Positions 1-6,057 of a DNA stretch of 15,218 nt are shown piece after piece. Source of the stretch: CAWBRT01 sp050015355 (lineage in GTDB: Bacteria; Acidobacteriota; Terriglobia; Terriglobales; Acidobacteriaceae); assembly GCA_050015355.1 (NCBI GenBank), contig JBEKBO010000132.1, positions 1 to 15,218 on the forward strand. Direction: 5' to 3'. The notes beneath the pieces were generated by a model that ran no database searches, was not told the origin of the DNA, and saw nothing but the letters and a program-made list of their open reading frames with translations. Within the stretch, counting starts at the first letter, position 1. Each line of letters begins with the position of its first letter. Both the position numbers and the translations under genes were made by a program.

Positions 1-72
1 AATATCAGGCTGATCAACCGTCGCAAAAGCTATCTCGATCGCTACTCGCTCTGCCTTTTCAGAGGGAGCTAA
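1..72 (+). CDS. C-terminal tail of an unidentified protein (partial)
   Basis: Frame 1 is open from the window edge to a TAA at 70-72 and reads 23 residues ending in LCLFRGS. Most codons end in C or G, which matches real genes in this window better than the other two frames do. Frame 3 is also open, to about 158, but has mixed third positions. The fragment is too short to assign a family, and it may not be coding. It would be the gene upstream of the spacer that precedes the peptidase operon. Confidence 0.25.
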   Translation, partial: NIRLINRRKSYLDRYSLCLFRGS

Positions 73-173
73 TTAAAATCAACCAAGCATCAAGTGACTT
101 GACGGGTCACTCCATATCAGGACACTGTCCGATTCCGCGCCGTTCTGGATTTTATTGATGAATCTTTCGGTTT

Positions 174-302
174 GGTGCCCCATGTTCGCCCGCGTCGGGG
201 TCCCCAGCGAGGCTCGGCTCGCTGGGGTGATTGGGCCAACGTGGGGTAGTTCGACTGGTGCCCAAGTCCCACATCTGCTAACTGCGGCAGATGTGGGGCA
301 CC
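174..302. repeat. TGGGGCACC-bounded intergenic hairpin element, copy 1
   Basis: The element starts with GGTGCCCCA (174-182) and ends with the exact reverse complement TGGGGCACC (294-302). Inside are two perfect hairpins: a 10-bp stem CCCCAGCGAG/CTCGCTGGGG (202-211 and 218-227, 6-nt loop) and an 11-bp stem CCCACATCTGC/GCAGATGTGGG (268-278 and 287-297, 8-nt loop). The same end sequences recur at 2281-2442 and 5984-6054, so this is a dispersed non-coding repeat family. Neither hairpin has a U-tract, so neither looks like an intrinsic terminator. Confidence 0.65.
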
Positions 303-434
303 GCCCGAAAAGTCACAAGCTCTGACCGTGATTGAAGCGGCGTAATGCCCAACTGGCAGGAACGCCGGCCCGGCGGCCCTCGGGATCCCCGGCGAGCACC
401 GCTCTCTGGGTGATAGGCGGTGCAGGCAGTCCAG

Positions 435-440
435 TACAAT
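435..440 (+). promoter_or_regulatory. -10-like hexamer for a possibly leaderless peptidase mRNA
   Basis: TACAAT lies six bases before the ATG at 447. If used, transcription would begin at or next to the A of the start codon. No Shine-Dalgarno sequence is visible upstream of the ATG, which fits a leaderless message. No good -35 hexamer is seen at 16-18 bp spacing. Confidence 0.4.
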
Positions 441-446
441 AGTGGA

Positions 447-1610
447 ATGAATCTGACGGCGATTCAGGCCGCGTTGTGCGAGCGCGAAATCGATGCCTGG
501 CTCTTCTATGACCACCATCGCCGCGATCCCATCGCTTACAGCGTGCTTGGTCTTCCGCCGGATCTGCACGTGGCTCGTCGCTGGTATTACCTGATTCCTG
601 CGCAGGGCGAACCGCTCAAGTTGAATCATCGCGTGGAACCGCGCCATTTGAGCTCGCTTCCGGGACGGCAACGGCATTACGCGGCCTGGCAGGAGATGTG
701 GGAGCAATTGCGCGAGATGCTGCGCCCGTACAAGCGCGTGGCCATGCAATACTCGCCGAATAACCAGATCATGTATGTTTCGCTGGTAGACGGCGGAACC
801 CTGGAGCTGGTCCGCGGCTTCGGCGTCGAGGTGGTCTCCTCCGCCGATCTGGTCGCCCGCTTCGAAGCCCCCGTCTCGCCCGAGCAAATCGCCACCCATT
901 TTGAAGCGCGCGACGCGATGGACCGGATCATGGAAGCCTGCTTCCAATGGGTTGGGCAACAACTCCGCAACGGAGGCACGCACGAATTCGCGGTTCGGCA
1001 GTGGCTCGCCGAGGCTTTCCGCCGCGAGCACCTCGTCACCGACGATTTGCCCATCGTAGGGGTCAACGAAAACAGCGGGAATCCGCATTACTTGCCGACC
1101 GCCGACAGCTCGAAACCCATCCGCAAAGGAGATTTCCTGCTGATCGACATGTGGGCAAAGAAAGACAAGCCGGGCGCGGTCTACTATGACATCACGTGGA
1201 CGGGCTTTGCCGGCCCGCCTTCCGAGCGGCACTGCGAAATCTTCGGGTTGGTGCGCGACGCCCGCGATGTGGGCATCCGCACGGTGCAGGCAGCTCTTGC
1301 CGCGAAGAAAAAGATTTGCGGCTGGGAAGTGGATGCGGCGGTCCGTGAATTCATCGCCAAGGCCGGTTTTGGCGCGTGTTTCGTGCACCGCACCGGGCAC
1401 TCGATCGGCACGGAAGTGCACGGCAACGGCGCGAACATGGACAACCTGGAAACGCACGACGAACGCGAGGTGATCGCCAATACCCTGTTCTCGATTGAAC
1501 CGGGAATCTATTTGCCGGAGTTTGGCGTACGCAGCGAAATTGATATGCTGGTGCGGAACGGAACCGCCGAAGTAACCGGACGAATACAGAAAGAGCTTGT
1601 ATTGATCTAA
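447..1610 (+). CDS. M24-family metallopeptidase (Xaa-Pro aminopeptidase-like)
   Basis: This 387-residue protein has the layout of the creatinase/aminopeptidase P group: an N-terminal creatinase-like domain (about 1-150) and a C-terminal pita-bread catalytic domain (about 155-387). All five expected dinuclear-metal ligands are visible: D234 (LLIDMWAK), D248 (YYDITWT), H318 (HRTGHSIG), E351 (SIEPGIY) and E364 (VRSEIDML). H214 in NPHYLPT is the usual substrate-side histidine. The family removes N-terminal residues preceding proline or acts as a dipeptidase; the exact substrate cannot be read from sequence. No signal peptide is seen, so it is probably cytoplasmic. An in-frame GTG at 420 is possible, but the ATG at 447 is preferred because the protein starts cleanly there and TACAAT lies between the two. 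It heads a three-gene unit, and the next gene starts on the base after its stop. Confidence 0.9.
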   Translation: MNLTAIQAALCEREIDAWLFYDHHRRDPIAYSVLGLPPDLHVARRWYYLIPAQGEPLKLNHRVEPRHLSSLPGRQRHYAAWQEMWEQLREMLRPYKRVAMQYSPNNQIMYVSLVDGGTLELVRGFGVEVVSSADLVARFEAPVSPEQIATHFEARDAMDRIMEACFQWVGQQLRNGGTHEFAVRQWLAEAFRREHLVTDDLPIVGVNENSGNPHYLPTADSSKPIRKGDFLLIDMWAKKDKPGAVYYDITWTGFAGPPSERHCEIFGLVRDARDVGIRTVQAALAAKKKICGWEVDAAVREFIAKAGFGACFVHRTGHSIGTEVHGNGANMDNLETHDEREVIANTLFSIEPGIYLPEFGVRSEIDMLVRNGTAEVTGRIQKELVLI

Positions 1611-2033
1611 ATGGCAAACGCTAACGAGGCTAAAACAAAAACTTCTCCCACCCCGGCGCAACCGTTGACGGCGATCGCCATCGCCGCGCCGGTTGCCGGC
1701 TGGCTGGTTCCGGGGGCAGGTCACATCATTCAGAAACGATGGATTCGCGGGCTGCTGCTGATGTTCGCCGTCGTCGTTCTCTTCCTCGCCGGACTAGGCA
1801 TGCAGGGCAAGGTGTACGCCTTCAACACGGGAGACCTGCTCGACATCCTCGGCTTCTTTGGCGACCTCGGCACGGGCGCGCTCTACGTGGCGGCACGGAG
1901 CATGGATTGGGGCCAAGGCGCTGTCCACCGCGCCACCGCCGATTACGGAACAAAGTTTATTATCGTCGCCGGACTGCTGAACCTCGTAAGCGCCGTCGAC
2001 GCCTACCACATCGCGAGCGGGAAGAAACAATGA
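1611..2033 (+). CDS. Four-helix membrane protein, probable DUF6677 type
   Basis: This 140-residue protein starts immediately after the peptidase TAA, so its translation is probably coupled. A polar, Thr/Pro-rich N-terminus (1-18) is followed by about four hydrophobic segments (roughly 19-36, 45-64, 77-95 and 114-131) and a lysine-rich C-terminus. The PGAGHIIQKRWIRG motif between helices 1 and 2, the LGFFGDLGTGALY stretch and the final AGLLNLVSAVDAYHIA resemble, from memory, the DUF6677 family of inner-membrane proteins of unknown function; a profile search would settle the name. The motif also recalls TM2-type proteins. No catalytic residues are evident. The following gene overlaps its stop codon. 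Confidence 0.75.
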   Translation: MANANEAKTKTSPTPAQPLTAIAIAAPVAGWLVPGAGHIIQKRWIRGLLLMFAVVVLFLAGLGMQGKVYAFNTGDLLDILGFFGDLGTGALYVAARSMDWGQGAVHRATADYGTKFIIVAGLLNLVSAVDAYHIASGKKQ

Positions 2034-2212
2034 CCCTCGAACTTTCTCACTTCAGCGCCGCCGTGTTGTTCGCACTCTGCGCGTCCATTGTCTTCGGAAT
2101 TACGCAGCGCAATACCACCAGGGAAATGCTCCGCTACGGAGCTTACTGCTTCGCGCTCTTCGTTGGCGGAGTCATCGTGGCCGGCTGGGCGATGTGGATT
2201 ATTAAGAGATAG
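2030..2212 (+). CDS. Small two-helix membrane protein (60 aa), unknown function
   Basis: The ATG at 2030 overlaps the TGA of the preceding gene (ATGA), the classic arrangement for translational coupling. The 60-residue product has two hydrophobic segments, about 6-24 and 37-57, separated by a short polar loop containing TQRNTTREMLRYG, and ends in IIKR. The reading frame keeps GC-rich third positions. A longer frame opening at 1739 would overlap the upstream gene almost entirely and is rejected as a start. I do not recognise the family. It is probably an inner-membrane partner of the DUF6677-like protein. Confidence 0.7.
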   Translation: MTLELSHFSAAVLFALCASIVFGITQRNTTREMLRYGAYCFALFVGGVIVAGWAMWIIKR

Positions 2213-2230
2213 GTTGGCGGTTCCGCGCGA

Positions 2231-2254
2231 GGCAGTTCAATTTGAGGAACTGCC
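2231..2254. repeat. Perfect 8-bp stem-loop after the peptidase operon
   Basis: GGCAGTTC (2231-2238) and GAACTGCC (2247-2254) form a perfect stem with an 8-nt loop, 19 bp after the stop of the 60-residue gene. It could help end transcription or protect the 3' end, but no T-tract follows on either strand. Confidence 0.4.
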
Positions 2255-2280
2255 CCACCCAACGAAAAAGCAGCGTAGAA

Positions 2281-2442
2281 TGGGGCACCCGTCATCCTTG
2301 AGAAGATGATTCGGCGGCGAAGAGGGCGACGCTCCCGTTCGACGTCAGTTCAATTTCCTTCGATATGGCGTCGAACGCCCGATGCAGTGGCCCTTGGGCG
2401 GCTGGCCCAGGTATCGAAATAAGAAATGTTGACGGTGCCCCA
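2281..2442. repeat. TGGGGCACC-bounded intergenic element, copy 2 (opposite arm order)
   Basis: TGGGGCACC (2281-2289) and GGTGCCCCA (2434-2442) bracket most of the spacer between the convergent peptidase and acetyltransferase units. The right arm reads GGTGCCCCACGTTCG, which closely matches the left arm of the 174-302 copy. An internal 9-bp inverted repeat, CGTTCGACG/CGTCGAACG, lies at 2336-2344 and 2369-2377. Open frames crossing this stretch show no recognisable protein. The arms may belong to one element or to two neighbouring fragments. Confidence 0.45.
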
Positions 2443-2490
2443 CGTTCGAACCCCTCGCCTTGCGTGAGCAAATTCCAGCGAAACCGCTTT

Positions 2491-3513
2491 TTATCCTTCC
2501 CAGACGAAGGCATCGAAGACGCGCGTGGTGGAGAAGCCCAGGCGGAGGTAGAGTCCGACGGCGCGGTCGTTGGCTTCGGTGACGGTCAAAGTGAGCAGGG
2601 CAAAGCTGCGTTGCCGCAGCGCGTCGCGAGTGGCGGCGATCAAGTGTTCGCCGATTCCCTGGCTGCGGTATTCGGGCAAGAGGCAGACCTGCGTGACATG
2701 GCCGGTATCGTCCTTGACCCGCGAGCAGAGGATGAGGCCGATGTTGGTGCGCGTGAGGCGGTGGACGGCCACGAACGAAGAAGCCTCGTCGAATTGCCCG
2801 CATCCGGGGAAACGGATGATGTTGTTTAGGAAGCGGAGCGACCCGGTCATGGTGCGGTACTGATCGTTGATGTCGGAATCGATGTGGCCACGATAGGCGG
2901 CGGTAATGAGCCCGGCGGCAGGCTGGTAATCCAGTTCGCTCCAACGGCGGATTTCGATTCCGGCCGGCAGCGGTCTCTTCGGGTTTGGCAGCGGCTGCCG
3001 GAGCGGCATTTTCATAAACAGGCGCGGATAGCGCCGGAAGCCTTCCCGAACAAAAGGAGCGGCGGCTTGTCCGGAGCCGTGAATCAGCAACTGCGCCTCT
3101 ATGCGACGGATTCCAGGGGACTGCTGGAGGGTGGCAATGACGTGCTGAACCAACTGGCTCTCGACCTCGGCGGCGGCAACGGCAGTGTGATTGCCGGACG
3201 GGGAGGCATAAAGGTCGCCGACGACACCCTTATTACCCTCGTAAACGAAAAAGCAGTAGCCGAGCAGCCGTCCGCGTTCGAGGGCAGCATAGCCGGGGAG
3301 GATTTTGGCGTCCAGGTAGCGCAGGATCATGTCCGCCGAACTGGTGTAATCCCACGCCAGGGATTCCATCCAAAGCGAGGATTCCTCCTCCAGCAGCGGC
3401 CGAAGGTCGGCGGAAGCGAAATGCCGTAGATCCAGTATCTCCACAGGACACGCACCAGGGACAAAACCCGTTCGACGGTAGTGTAAGCCGTGAGCTGCGT
3501 CAAGGTAAACCAT
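2491..3513 (-). CDS. GNAT-family N-acetyltransferase (two-domain)
   Basis: As called the protein has 340 residues. The C-terminal half (about 185-335) is a clear GNAT domain. It has the beta-strand/P-loop signature VTQVCLLPEYRSQGIGEHLI, with the acetyl-CoA pyrophosphate-binding R283-S-Q-G-I-G288, followed by LTLTVTEANDRAVGLYLRLGF, the usual late GNAT motif. The N-terminal half (about 24-170) looks like a degenerate second GNAT fold ending in FVREGFRRYPRLFMKMPL. The acceptor substrate is unknown. The start is uncertain. The ATG at 3513 sits inside a 14-bp direct repeat at the edge of an insertion and lacks a Shine-Dalgarno. A GTG at 3444 (residue 24), exactly where conservation-like sequence (VEILDLRHF) begins, is a good alternative. 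Before the insertion the gene would have lain directly downstream of the glycosyltransferase gene. Confidence 0.85.
   Translation of the reverse strand: MVYLDAAHGLHYRRTGFVPGACPVEILDLRHFASADLRPLLEEESSLWMESLAWDYTSSADMILRYLDAKILPGYAALERGRLLGYCFFVYEGNKGVVGDLYASPSGNHTAVAAAEVESQLVQHVIATLQQSPGIRRIEAQLLIHGSGQAAAPFVREGFRRYPRLFMKMPLRQPLPNPKRPLPAGIEIRRWSELDYQPAAGLITAAYRGHIDSDINDQYRTMTGSLRFLNNIIRFPGCGQFDEASSFVAVHRLTRTNIGLILCSRVKDDTGHVTQVCLLPEYRSQGIGEHLIAATRDALRQRSFALLTLTVTEANDRAVGLYLRLGFSTTRVFDAFVWEG
3500..3513. repeat. 14-bp direct repeat, left copy (insertion footprint)
   Basis: TCAAGGTAAACCAT at this position is repeated exactly at 3791-3804. The two copies flank the 277-bp segment 3514-3790, so they look like a target-site or recombination duplication. 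On the minus strand this copy begins with the ATG annotated as the acetyltransferase start. Confidence 0.7.
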
Positions 3514-3790
3514 GCAGAGCTTGTTTCATAAACCGATATCAGAGGGATCGGCGAATCCCCTCGGGGGCTAAGAGGTTGCGGAAGAACTCGTGCCAGTGTC
3601 ATCCCGAGGTCGCGCCGGTTTTGCGCGACCGAGGGATCTGTTTTGCTTTCAACGCGCGCAAAAGCAGATCCCTCGCTGCGCTCGGGATGACACCCTCGGA
3701 AAACAGTTTTCAGCAACCGGTAAAGCCGCGCCCCTTCAAAGAACTATTTATGAAACAGGCTCTATGCAGATCGTCGGCCCACTTATTCTT
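3514..3790. mobile_element. 277-bp MITE-like insertion with inverted repeats
   Basis: The segment is bracketed by identical 14-bp direct repeats. Near its ends lie inverted repeats that match at 15 of 16 positions: GAGCTTGTTTCATAAA (3517-3532) and TTTATGAAACAGGCTC (3747-3762). The right repeat is followed by 28 bp before the direct repeat, while the left one abuts it closely, so the ends are not symmetrical. Inside is a large cruciform-type hairpin (3596-3693). No transposase is encoded, so this is a non-autonomous or decayed element, possibly one nested in another. The open frames across it are spurious. It separates the glycosyltransferase stop (3820) from the acetyltransferase. Confidence 0.6.
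3596..3693. repeat. HPERSEG-type palindromic intergenic repeat
   Basis: A 13-bp closing stem, GTGTCATCCCGAG (3596-3608) with CTCGGGATGACAC (3681-3693), encloses two hairpins. One has the 8-bp stem GGTCGCGC/GCGCGACC (3608-3615 and 3623-3630). The other has stem GAGGGATCTG/CAGATCCCTC (3631-3640 and 3665-3674), extended by TTTTGC/GCAAAA across a single bulged G. On the minus strand one frame reads CHPERSEGS, a signature of a very common intergenic repeat in Acidobacteriota and other soil bacteria that is often misannotated as protein. It is non-coding. Confidence 0.75.
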
Positions 3791-3804
3791 TCAAGGTAAA
3801 CCAT
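3791..3804. repeat. 14-bp direct repeat, right copy
   Basis: This is the exact second copy of the 3500-3513 sequence, 15 bp beyond the glycosyltransferase stop on the minus strand. It also carries an ATG (minus strand), which opens a 17-codon frame into the insertion (MVYLERISGPTICIEPVS) and then stops. This is consistent with the original gene junction lying here before the insertion. Confidence 0.65.
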
Positions 3805-3819
3805 TACGCGGATTGGCGC

Positions 3820-5454
3820 CTACTTTGCCGGGCCCACGACGAAAATTTGCAGGTGCTGCGGCCGGTAAAAGCCAATCGACTGCAGCTCGCGGCCTGGCAG
3901 CATTTCCTGCAACTGGCGCTCCCAGCCCTCCCCGGCTACCACTATGTGTTCGGTCGGCGGAAGCTGCCGCCGTTCATAGACGGCTATAGGCTGGTTGCGG
4001 TAGAAGGCAAGTCCGTACTCGACCTCGCGTTTGGCGTGAAACAGCGCGACCGGTTCGTCCGCTTCCACACCCAGCGTCTGCAGGAACCTTGCCACCGGAC
4101 GCTCGGATTGCGCGGCATCGATCGTGGGCGCGGCAACCCGGATCAGAAAAGCCAGGGCAATCACAACCGGCAATAGCGTGATGGGGCGCAGCACGGCAAG
4201 CCCTCGAATGAACAGCGCGCATGTGACCGCCAGGAATGCGACTGAACCGGCGACCGAAGCCACCATGAGCACCCGCACTCCAGGCATGGTTTTCTGCATG
4301 AGATTGGGAATCAGCAGAGCCCCCGTGACGATCGCGGCGCAGAGTACGGCATGCAGACCCATGACCCAGAACTTGGGCGCCTCGATACCGCTTACCGTAT
4401 TCTGGTTTGCCGATGTGGTTGCGGGGCCCGCCTTGTCATGAATGTAGACCGCGGCGAGCAGCGCCCACGCCGGAATGGAGGGCAGAATGTAAGCCGGAAG
4501 CTTCGATTGCGAAAGCGAAAAGAACAGAATTGGAACAACGGCCCAGAGCAGCAGAAACACCGCGAGCGCATTGGAGGAAAGATTCCTGCCCGCCCACTCA
4601 CGCCACCGCCGGATGGCGCCGACAAAGCCGGCTACGGCAAACACGCTCCATGGAGCCGTTGCCGCCAACGTCACCGGAAGGTAGTACCAGAAGGGCTGCT
4701 TGTGCCGGTACATGTTGGTGCCAAAGCGCTCCAGGTTCTGCTCGAGAATGAAGAAACGAAGAAACTGCGGGTTGCGAAGTTGTACCTCGACGTACCACGG
4801 CAGAGCCACCACGAGAAACACCAGCACCCCGGGAATCCACAACGTCTTGACGATTTGGCGAGGTTGGCGCAACAACAGGCAGAAGCCGACGATGATAACC
4901 GCAGCTAGAAATGGCGCTACGGGCCCCTTGGCCAGCATCCCCAGAGCTATCAGGAAGTAAAAGGCGAGTAAGAGCCAGCGCCGGCCGGATTCGTGCCACG
5001 CGTACCAGCAAAGCATTGCAACCGCGAAGGGGGCGGTCAGCGGCATGTCGGTGGATGCGCCACGCGCCATTCCAAGCACGAGCGCGCACGAGGCTGTTAT
5101 CAGAGCGGCATCGAGTTGCATGCCTCGCCGCATGCGCAAGCTGAACAGGTAAACGCCCACCACCATGAGCGTGGCGAAGGCAGCAGAAGGCACGCGGGCA
5201 GCCCAATCACTCACTCCAAAAACCATGTAGGCGACCATGGTCAGCCAGTAATAGAGGATCGGCTTCTCCAGCCACACCTCGCCGTAAAGAACCGGCGTCA
5301 CCCAGTCGTGACGGGCGAGCATCTCGCGCGCAATCTGCGCGTAGCGGGGCTCGTCCGCGCCGGTCAGCCCGAAAGCTGCCAGCCCGTACGCGAACAAAAA
5401 GAGACAGAATCCCAAAACCAGGACTATCTCGAGTACGCGGCTACGATTGACCAT
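3820..5454 (-). CDS. ArnT-like membrane glycosyltransferase (GT83/PMT_2 type)
   Basis: This 544-residue polytopic protein transfers a sugar, probably from a polyprenyl-phosphate donor, onto an envelope acceptor on the periplasmic face. After the first membrane helix (about 8-30) comes the signature loop TGADEPRYAQIAREML with the catalytic-type D34-E35, then WVTPVLYGEVWLEKPILYYWL, both typical of the ArnT/PMT_2 superfamily. SQSKLPAYILPSIP (about 314-327) is the conserved late-loop KLPAY motif. About a dozen hydrophobic helices are followed by a soluble C-terminal domain (about 448-544). Donor and acceptor cannot be predicted, and lipid A 4-aminoarabinose transfer should not be assumed. The ATG at 5454 is preferred to the one at 5484 because a helix follows directly and TACACT lies 7 bp upstream. 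The gene follows rbfA after about 71 bp. Confidence 0.88.
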   Translation of the reverse strand: MVNRSRVLEIVLVLGFCLFLFAYGLAAFGLTGADEPRYAQIAREMLARHDWVTPVLYGEVWLEKPILYYWLTMVAYMVFGVSDWAARVPSAAFATLMVVGVYLFSLRMRRGMQLDAALITASCALVLGMARGASTDMPLTAPFAVAMLCWYAWHESGRRWLLLAFYFLIALGMLAKGPVAPFLAAVIIVGFCLLLRQPRQIVKTLWIPGVLVFLVVALPWYVEVQLRNPQFLRFFILEQNLERFGTNMYRHKQPFWYYLPVTLAATAPWSVFAVAGFVGAIRRWREWAGRNLSSNALAVFLLLWAVVPILFFSLSQSKLPAYILPSIPAWALLAAVYIHDKAGPATTSANQNTVSGIEAPKFWVMGLHAVLCAAIVTGALLIPNLMQKTMPGVRVLMVASVAGSVAFLAVTCALFIRGLAVLRPITLLPVVIALAFLIRVAAPTIDAAQSERPVARFLQTLGVEADEPVALFHAKREVEYGLAFYRNQPIAVYERRQLPPTEHIVVAGEGWERQLQEMLPGRELQSIGFYRPQHLQIFVVGPAK

Positions 5455-5461
5455 TGCGGGC

Positions 5462-5467
5462 AGTGTA
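5462..5467 (-). promoter_or_regulatory. -10-like hexamer directly before the glycosyltransferase start
   Basis: On the minus strand TACACT ends seven bases before the ATG at 5454. ATGTCA stands 16 bp upstream and matches four of six -35 positions. As with the peptidase gene, no Shine-Dalgarno is visible, so a leaderless transcript separate from the rbfA operon is possible. If the ATG at 5484 is the real start, this hexamer lies inside the gene. Confidence 0.35.
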
Positions 5468-5525
5468 CCAAAGCCGCTCGCCATGACATAGCGTTGGGCC
5501 TAGATACACCGACGAGGGAACCGCC

Positions 5526-5885
5526 CTAACGCTTTTTCTTTTCGATTCGAGTCAGCAATTCCTCGATGCGGACGGCATACCGCTGGGAGCTGATGTGAAA
5601 CGACAGCTCGGGGGCTTGGCGCAGGCTCAGATTCTCAGCCAGTTCATGACGGATGAAGCTGGTGGCCGAGAGCAGGCCTTGCATGGTCTGGCGGACTTCT
5701 TCCTCTGACCCCGCGACGGCAACGTAAACGCGGAGCGACTTGCCGCCCTCGTTCATGACGACCTCGTTGACGGTAAGCAACCCTATCCGGGGATCGCCGA
5801 GTTCTCCGCCGAGAATCGTGATCAGCTCTTCCTTGAAGGCCTCGACGAGACGCTGCTTATGATGCTTTTGCCCTCGACTTTCCAC
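5526..5885 (-). CDS. rbfA: Ribosome-binding factor A
   Basis: This 119-residue protein has the length and motifs of RbfA, the single-KH-like-domain factor that binds immature 30S subunits and assists 16S rRNA 5'-end maturation. HHKQRLVEAFKEELITILGGELGDPRIGLLTVNEV matches the conserved N-terminal helix and DPRI turn. LRVYVAVAGSEEE is the central strand, and SFIRHELAENLSLRQAPELSF is the conserved R.ELa..l.lr..PEL.F block. The start is GTG (5885-5883), with GGAG five bases upstream (GGAGCTGAGGTG). It is the last factor of the rimP-nusA-infB-ylxP-rbfA group. A gap of about 170 bp containing a repeat separates it from ylxP. truB, often next in other bacteria, is absent here. Confidence 0.95.
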   Translation of the reverse strand: MESRGQKHHKQRLVEAFKEELITILGGELGDPRIGLLTVNEVVMNEGGKSLRVYVAVAGSEEEVRQTMQGLLSATSFIRHELAENLSLRQAPELSFHISSQRYAVRIEELLTRIEKKKR

Positions 5886-5983
5886 CTCAGCTCCATTCCA
5901 GCGGCGTAGATTACGACCGGAAAACTTCTTAATTTAACACGTTTTGCGAGCGACCGGAGAGACACCATGCGCGGCATGCGGTC

Positions 5984-6054
5984 GCCCCCCACATTCGCCG
6001 AAAAAACGGCGGGTGTGGGCCACCATCGGCAAACCACCATCCGCTTGGGGCACC
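5984..6054. repeat. TGGGGCACC-type intergenic element, copy 3, between ylxP and rbfA
   Basis: A 13-bp stem with two G-T wobbles, CCCACATTCGCCG (5988-6000) and CGGCGGGTGTGGG (6007-6019), has a six-A loop. It is followed by TGGGGCACC at 6046-6054, only four bases from the ylxP stop. The left part resembles the GGTGCCCCAYGTTCG ends of the other two copies. The hairpin lies inside the predicted polycistronic message, so it may affect decay or read-through into rbfA. It has no U-tract after the stem on either strand. Confidence 0.55.
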
Positions 6055-6057
6055 GCG

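Larger units (their letters stand above)
73..446. other. Gene-free spacer rich in small inverted repeats
   Basis: This stretch of about 370 bp has no convincing gene. It holds a 6-bp stem AGTGAC/GTCACT (93-98 and 106-111), an 11-bp palindrome GGACACTGTCC (120-130), the 129-bp inverted-repeat element at 174-302, and a -10-like hexamer just before the peptidase start. A long minus-strand open frame crosses the spacer and the peptidase gene, but it is a shadow of the GC-rich coding sequence. The palindromes near 93-130 could be the worn end of a mobile element; nothing visible proves this. Confidence 0.5.

Noticed and set aside
117..1724. 535-codon minus-strand open frame over the peptidase gene
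   Set aside because: It is antisense to a gene with all M24 metal ligands, has no recognisable domain, and extends into a hairpin-rich spacer. It is a by-product of high GC.
1739..2029. Upstream extension of the 60-residue membrane protein
   Set aside because: The extension would overlap the DUF6677-like gene in another frame and reads as Arg-rich low-quality sequence. The ATGA overlap at 2030 gives a proper start.
2434..2457. tRNA T-arm-like sequence GGGGTTCGAAC on the minus strand
   Set aside because: No anticodon arm, D arm or acceptor stem can be built around it. It is the end of the TGGGGCACC repeat.
2292..2513. 73-codon minus-strand frame between convergent genes
   Set aside because: It overlaps the acetyltransferase stop and repeat sequences and shows no domain.
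3327..3716. Minus-strand frame containing HPERSEGS
   Set aside because: This peptide is a well-known mistranslation of a palindromic intergenic repeat, and the frame also runs into the acetyltransferase gene.
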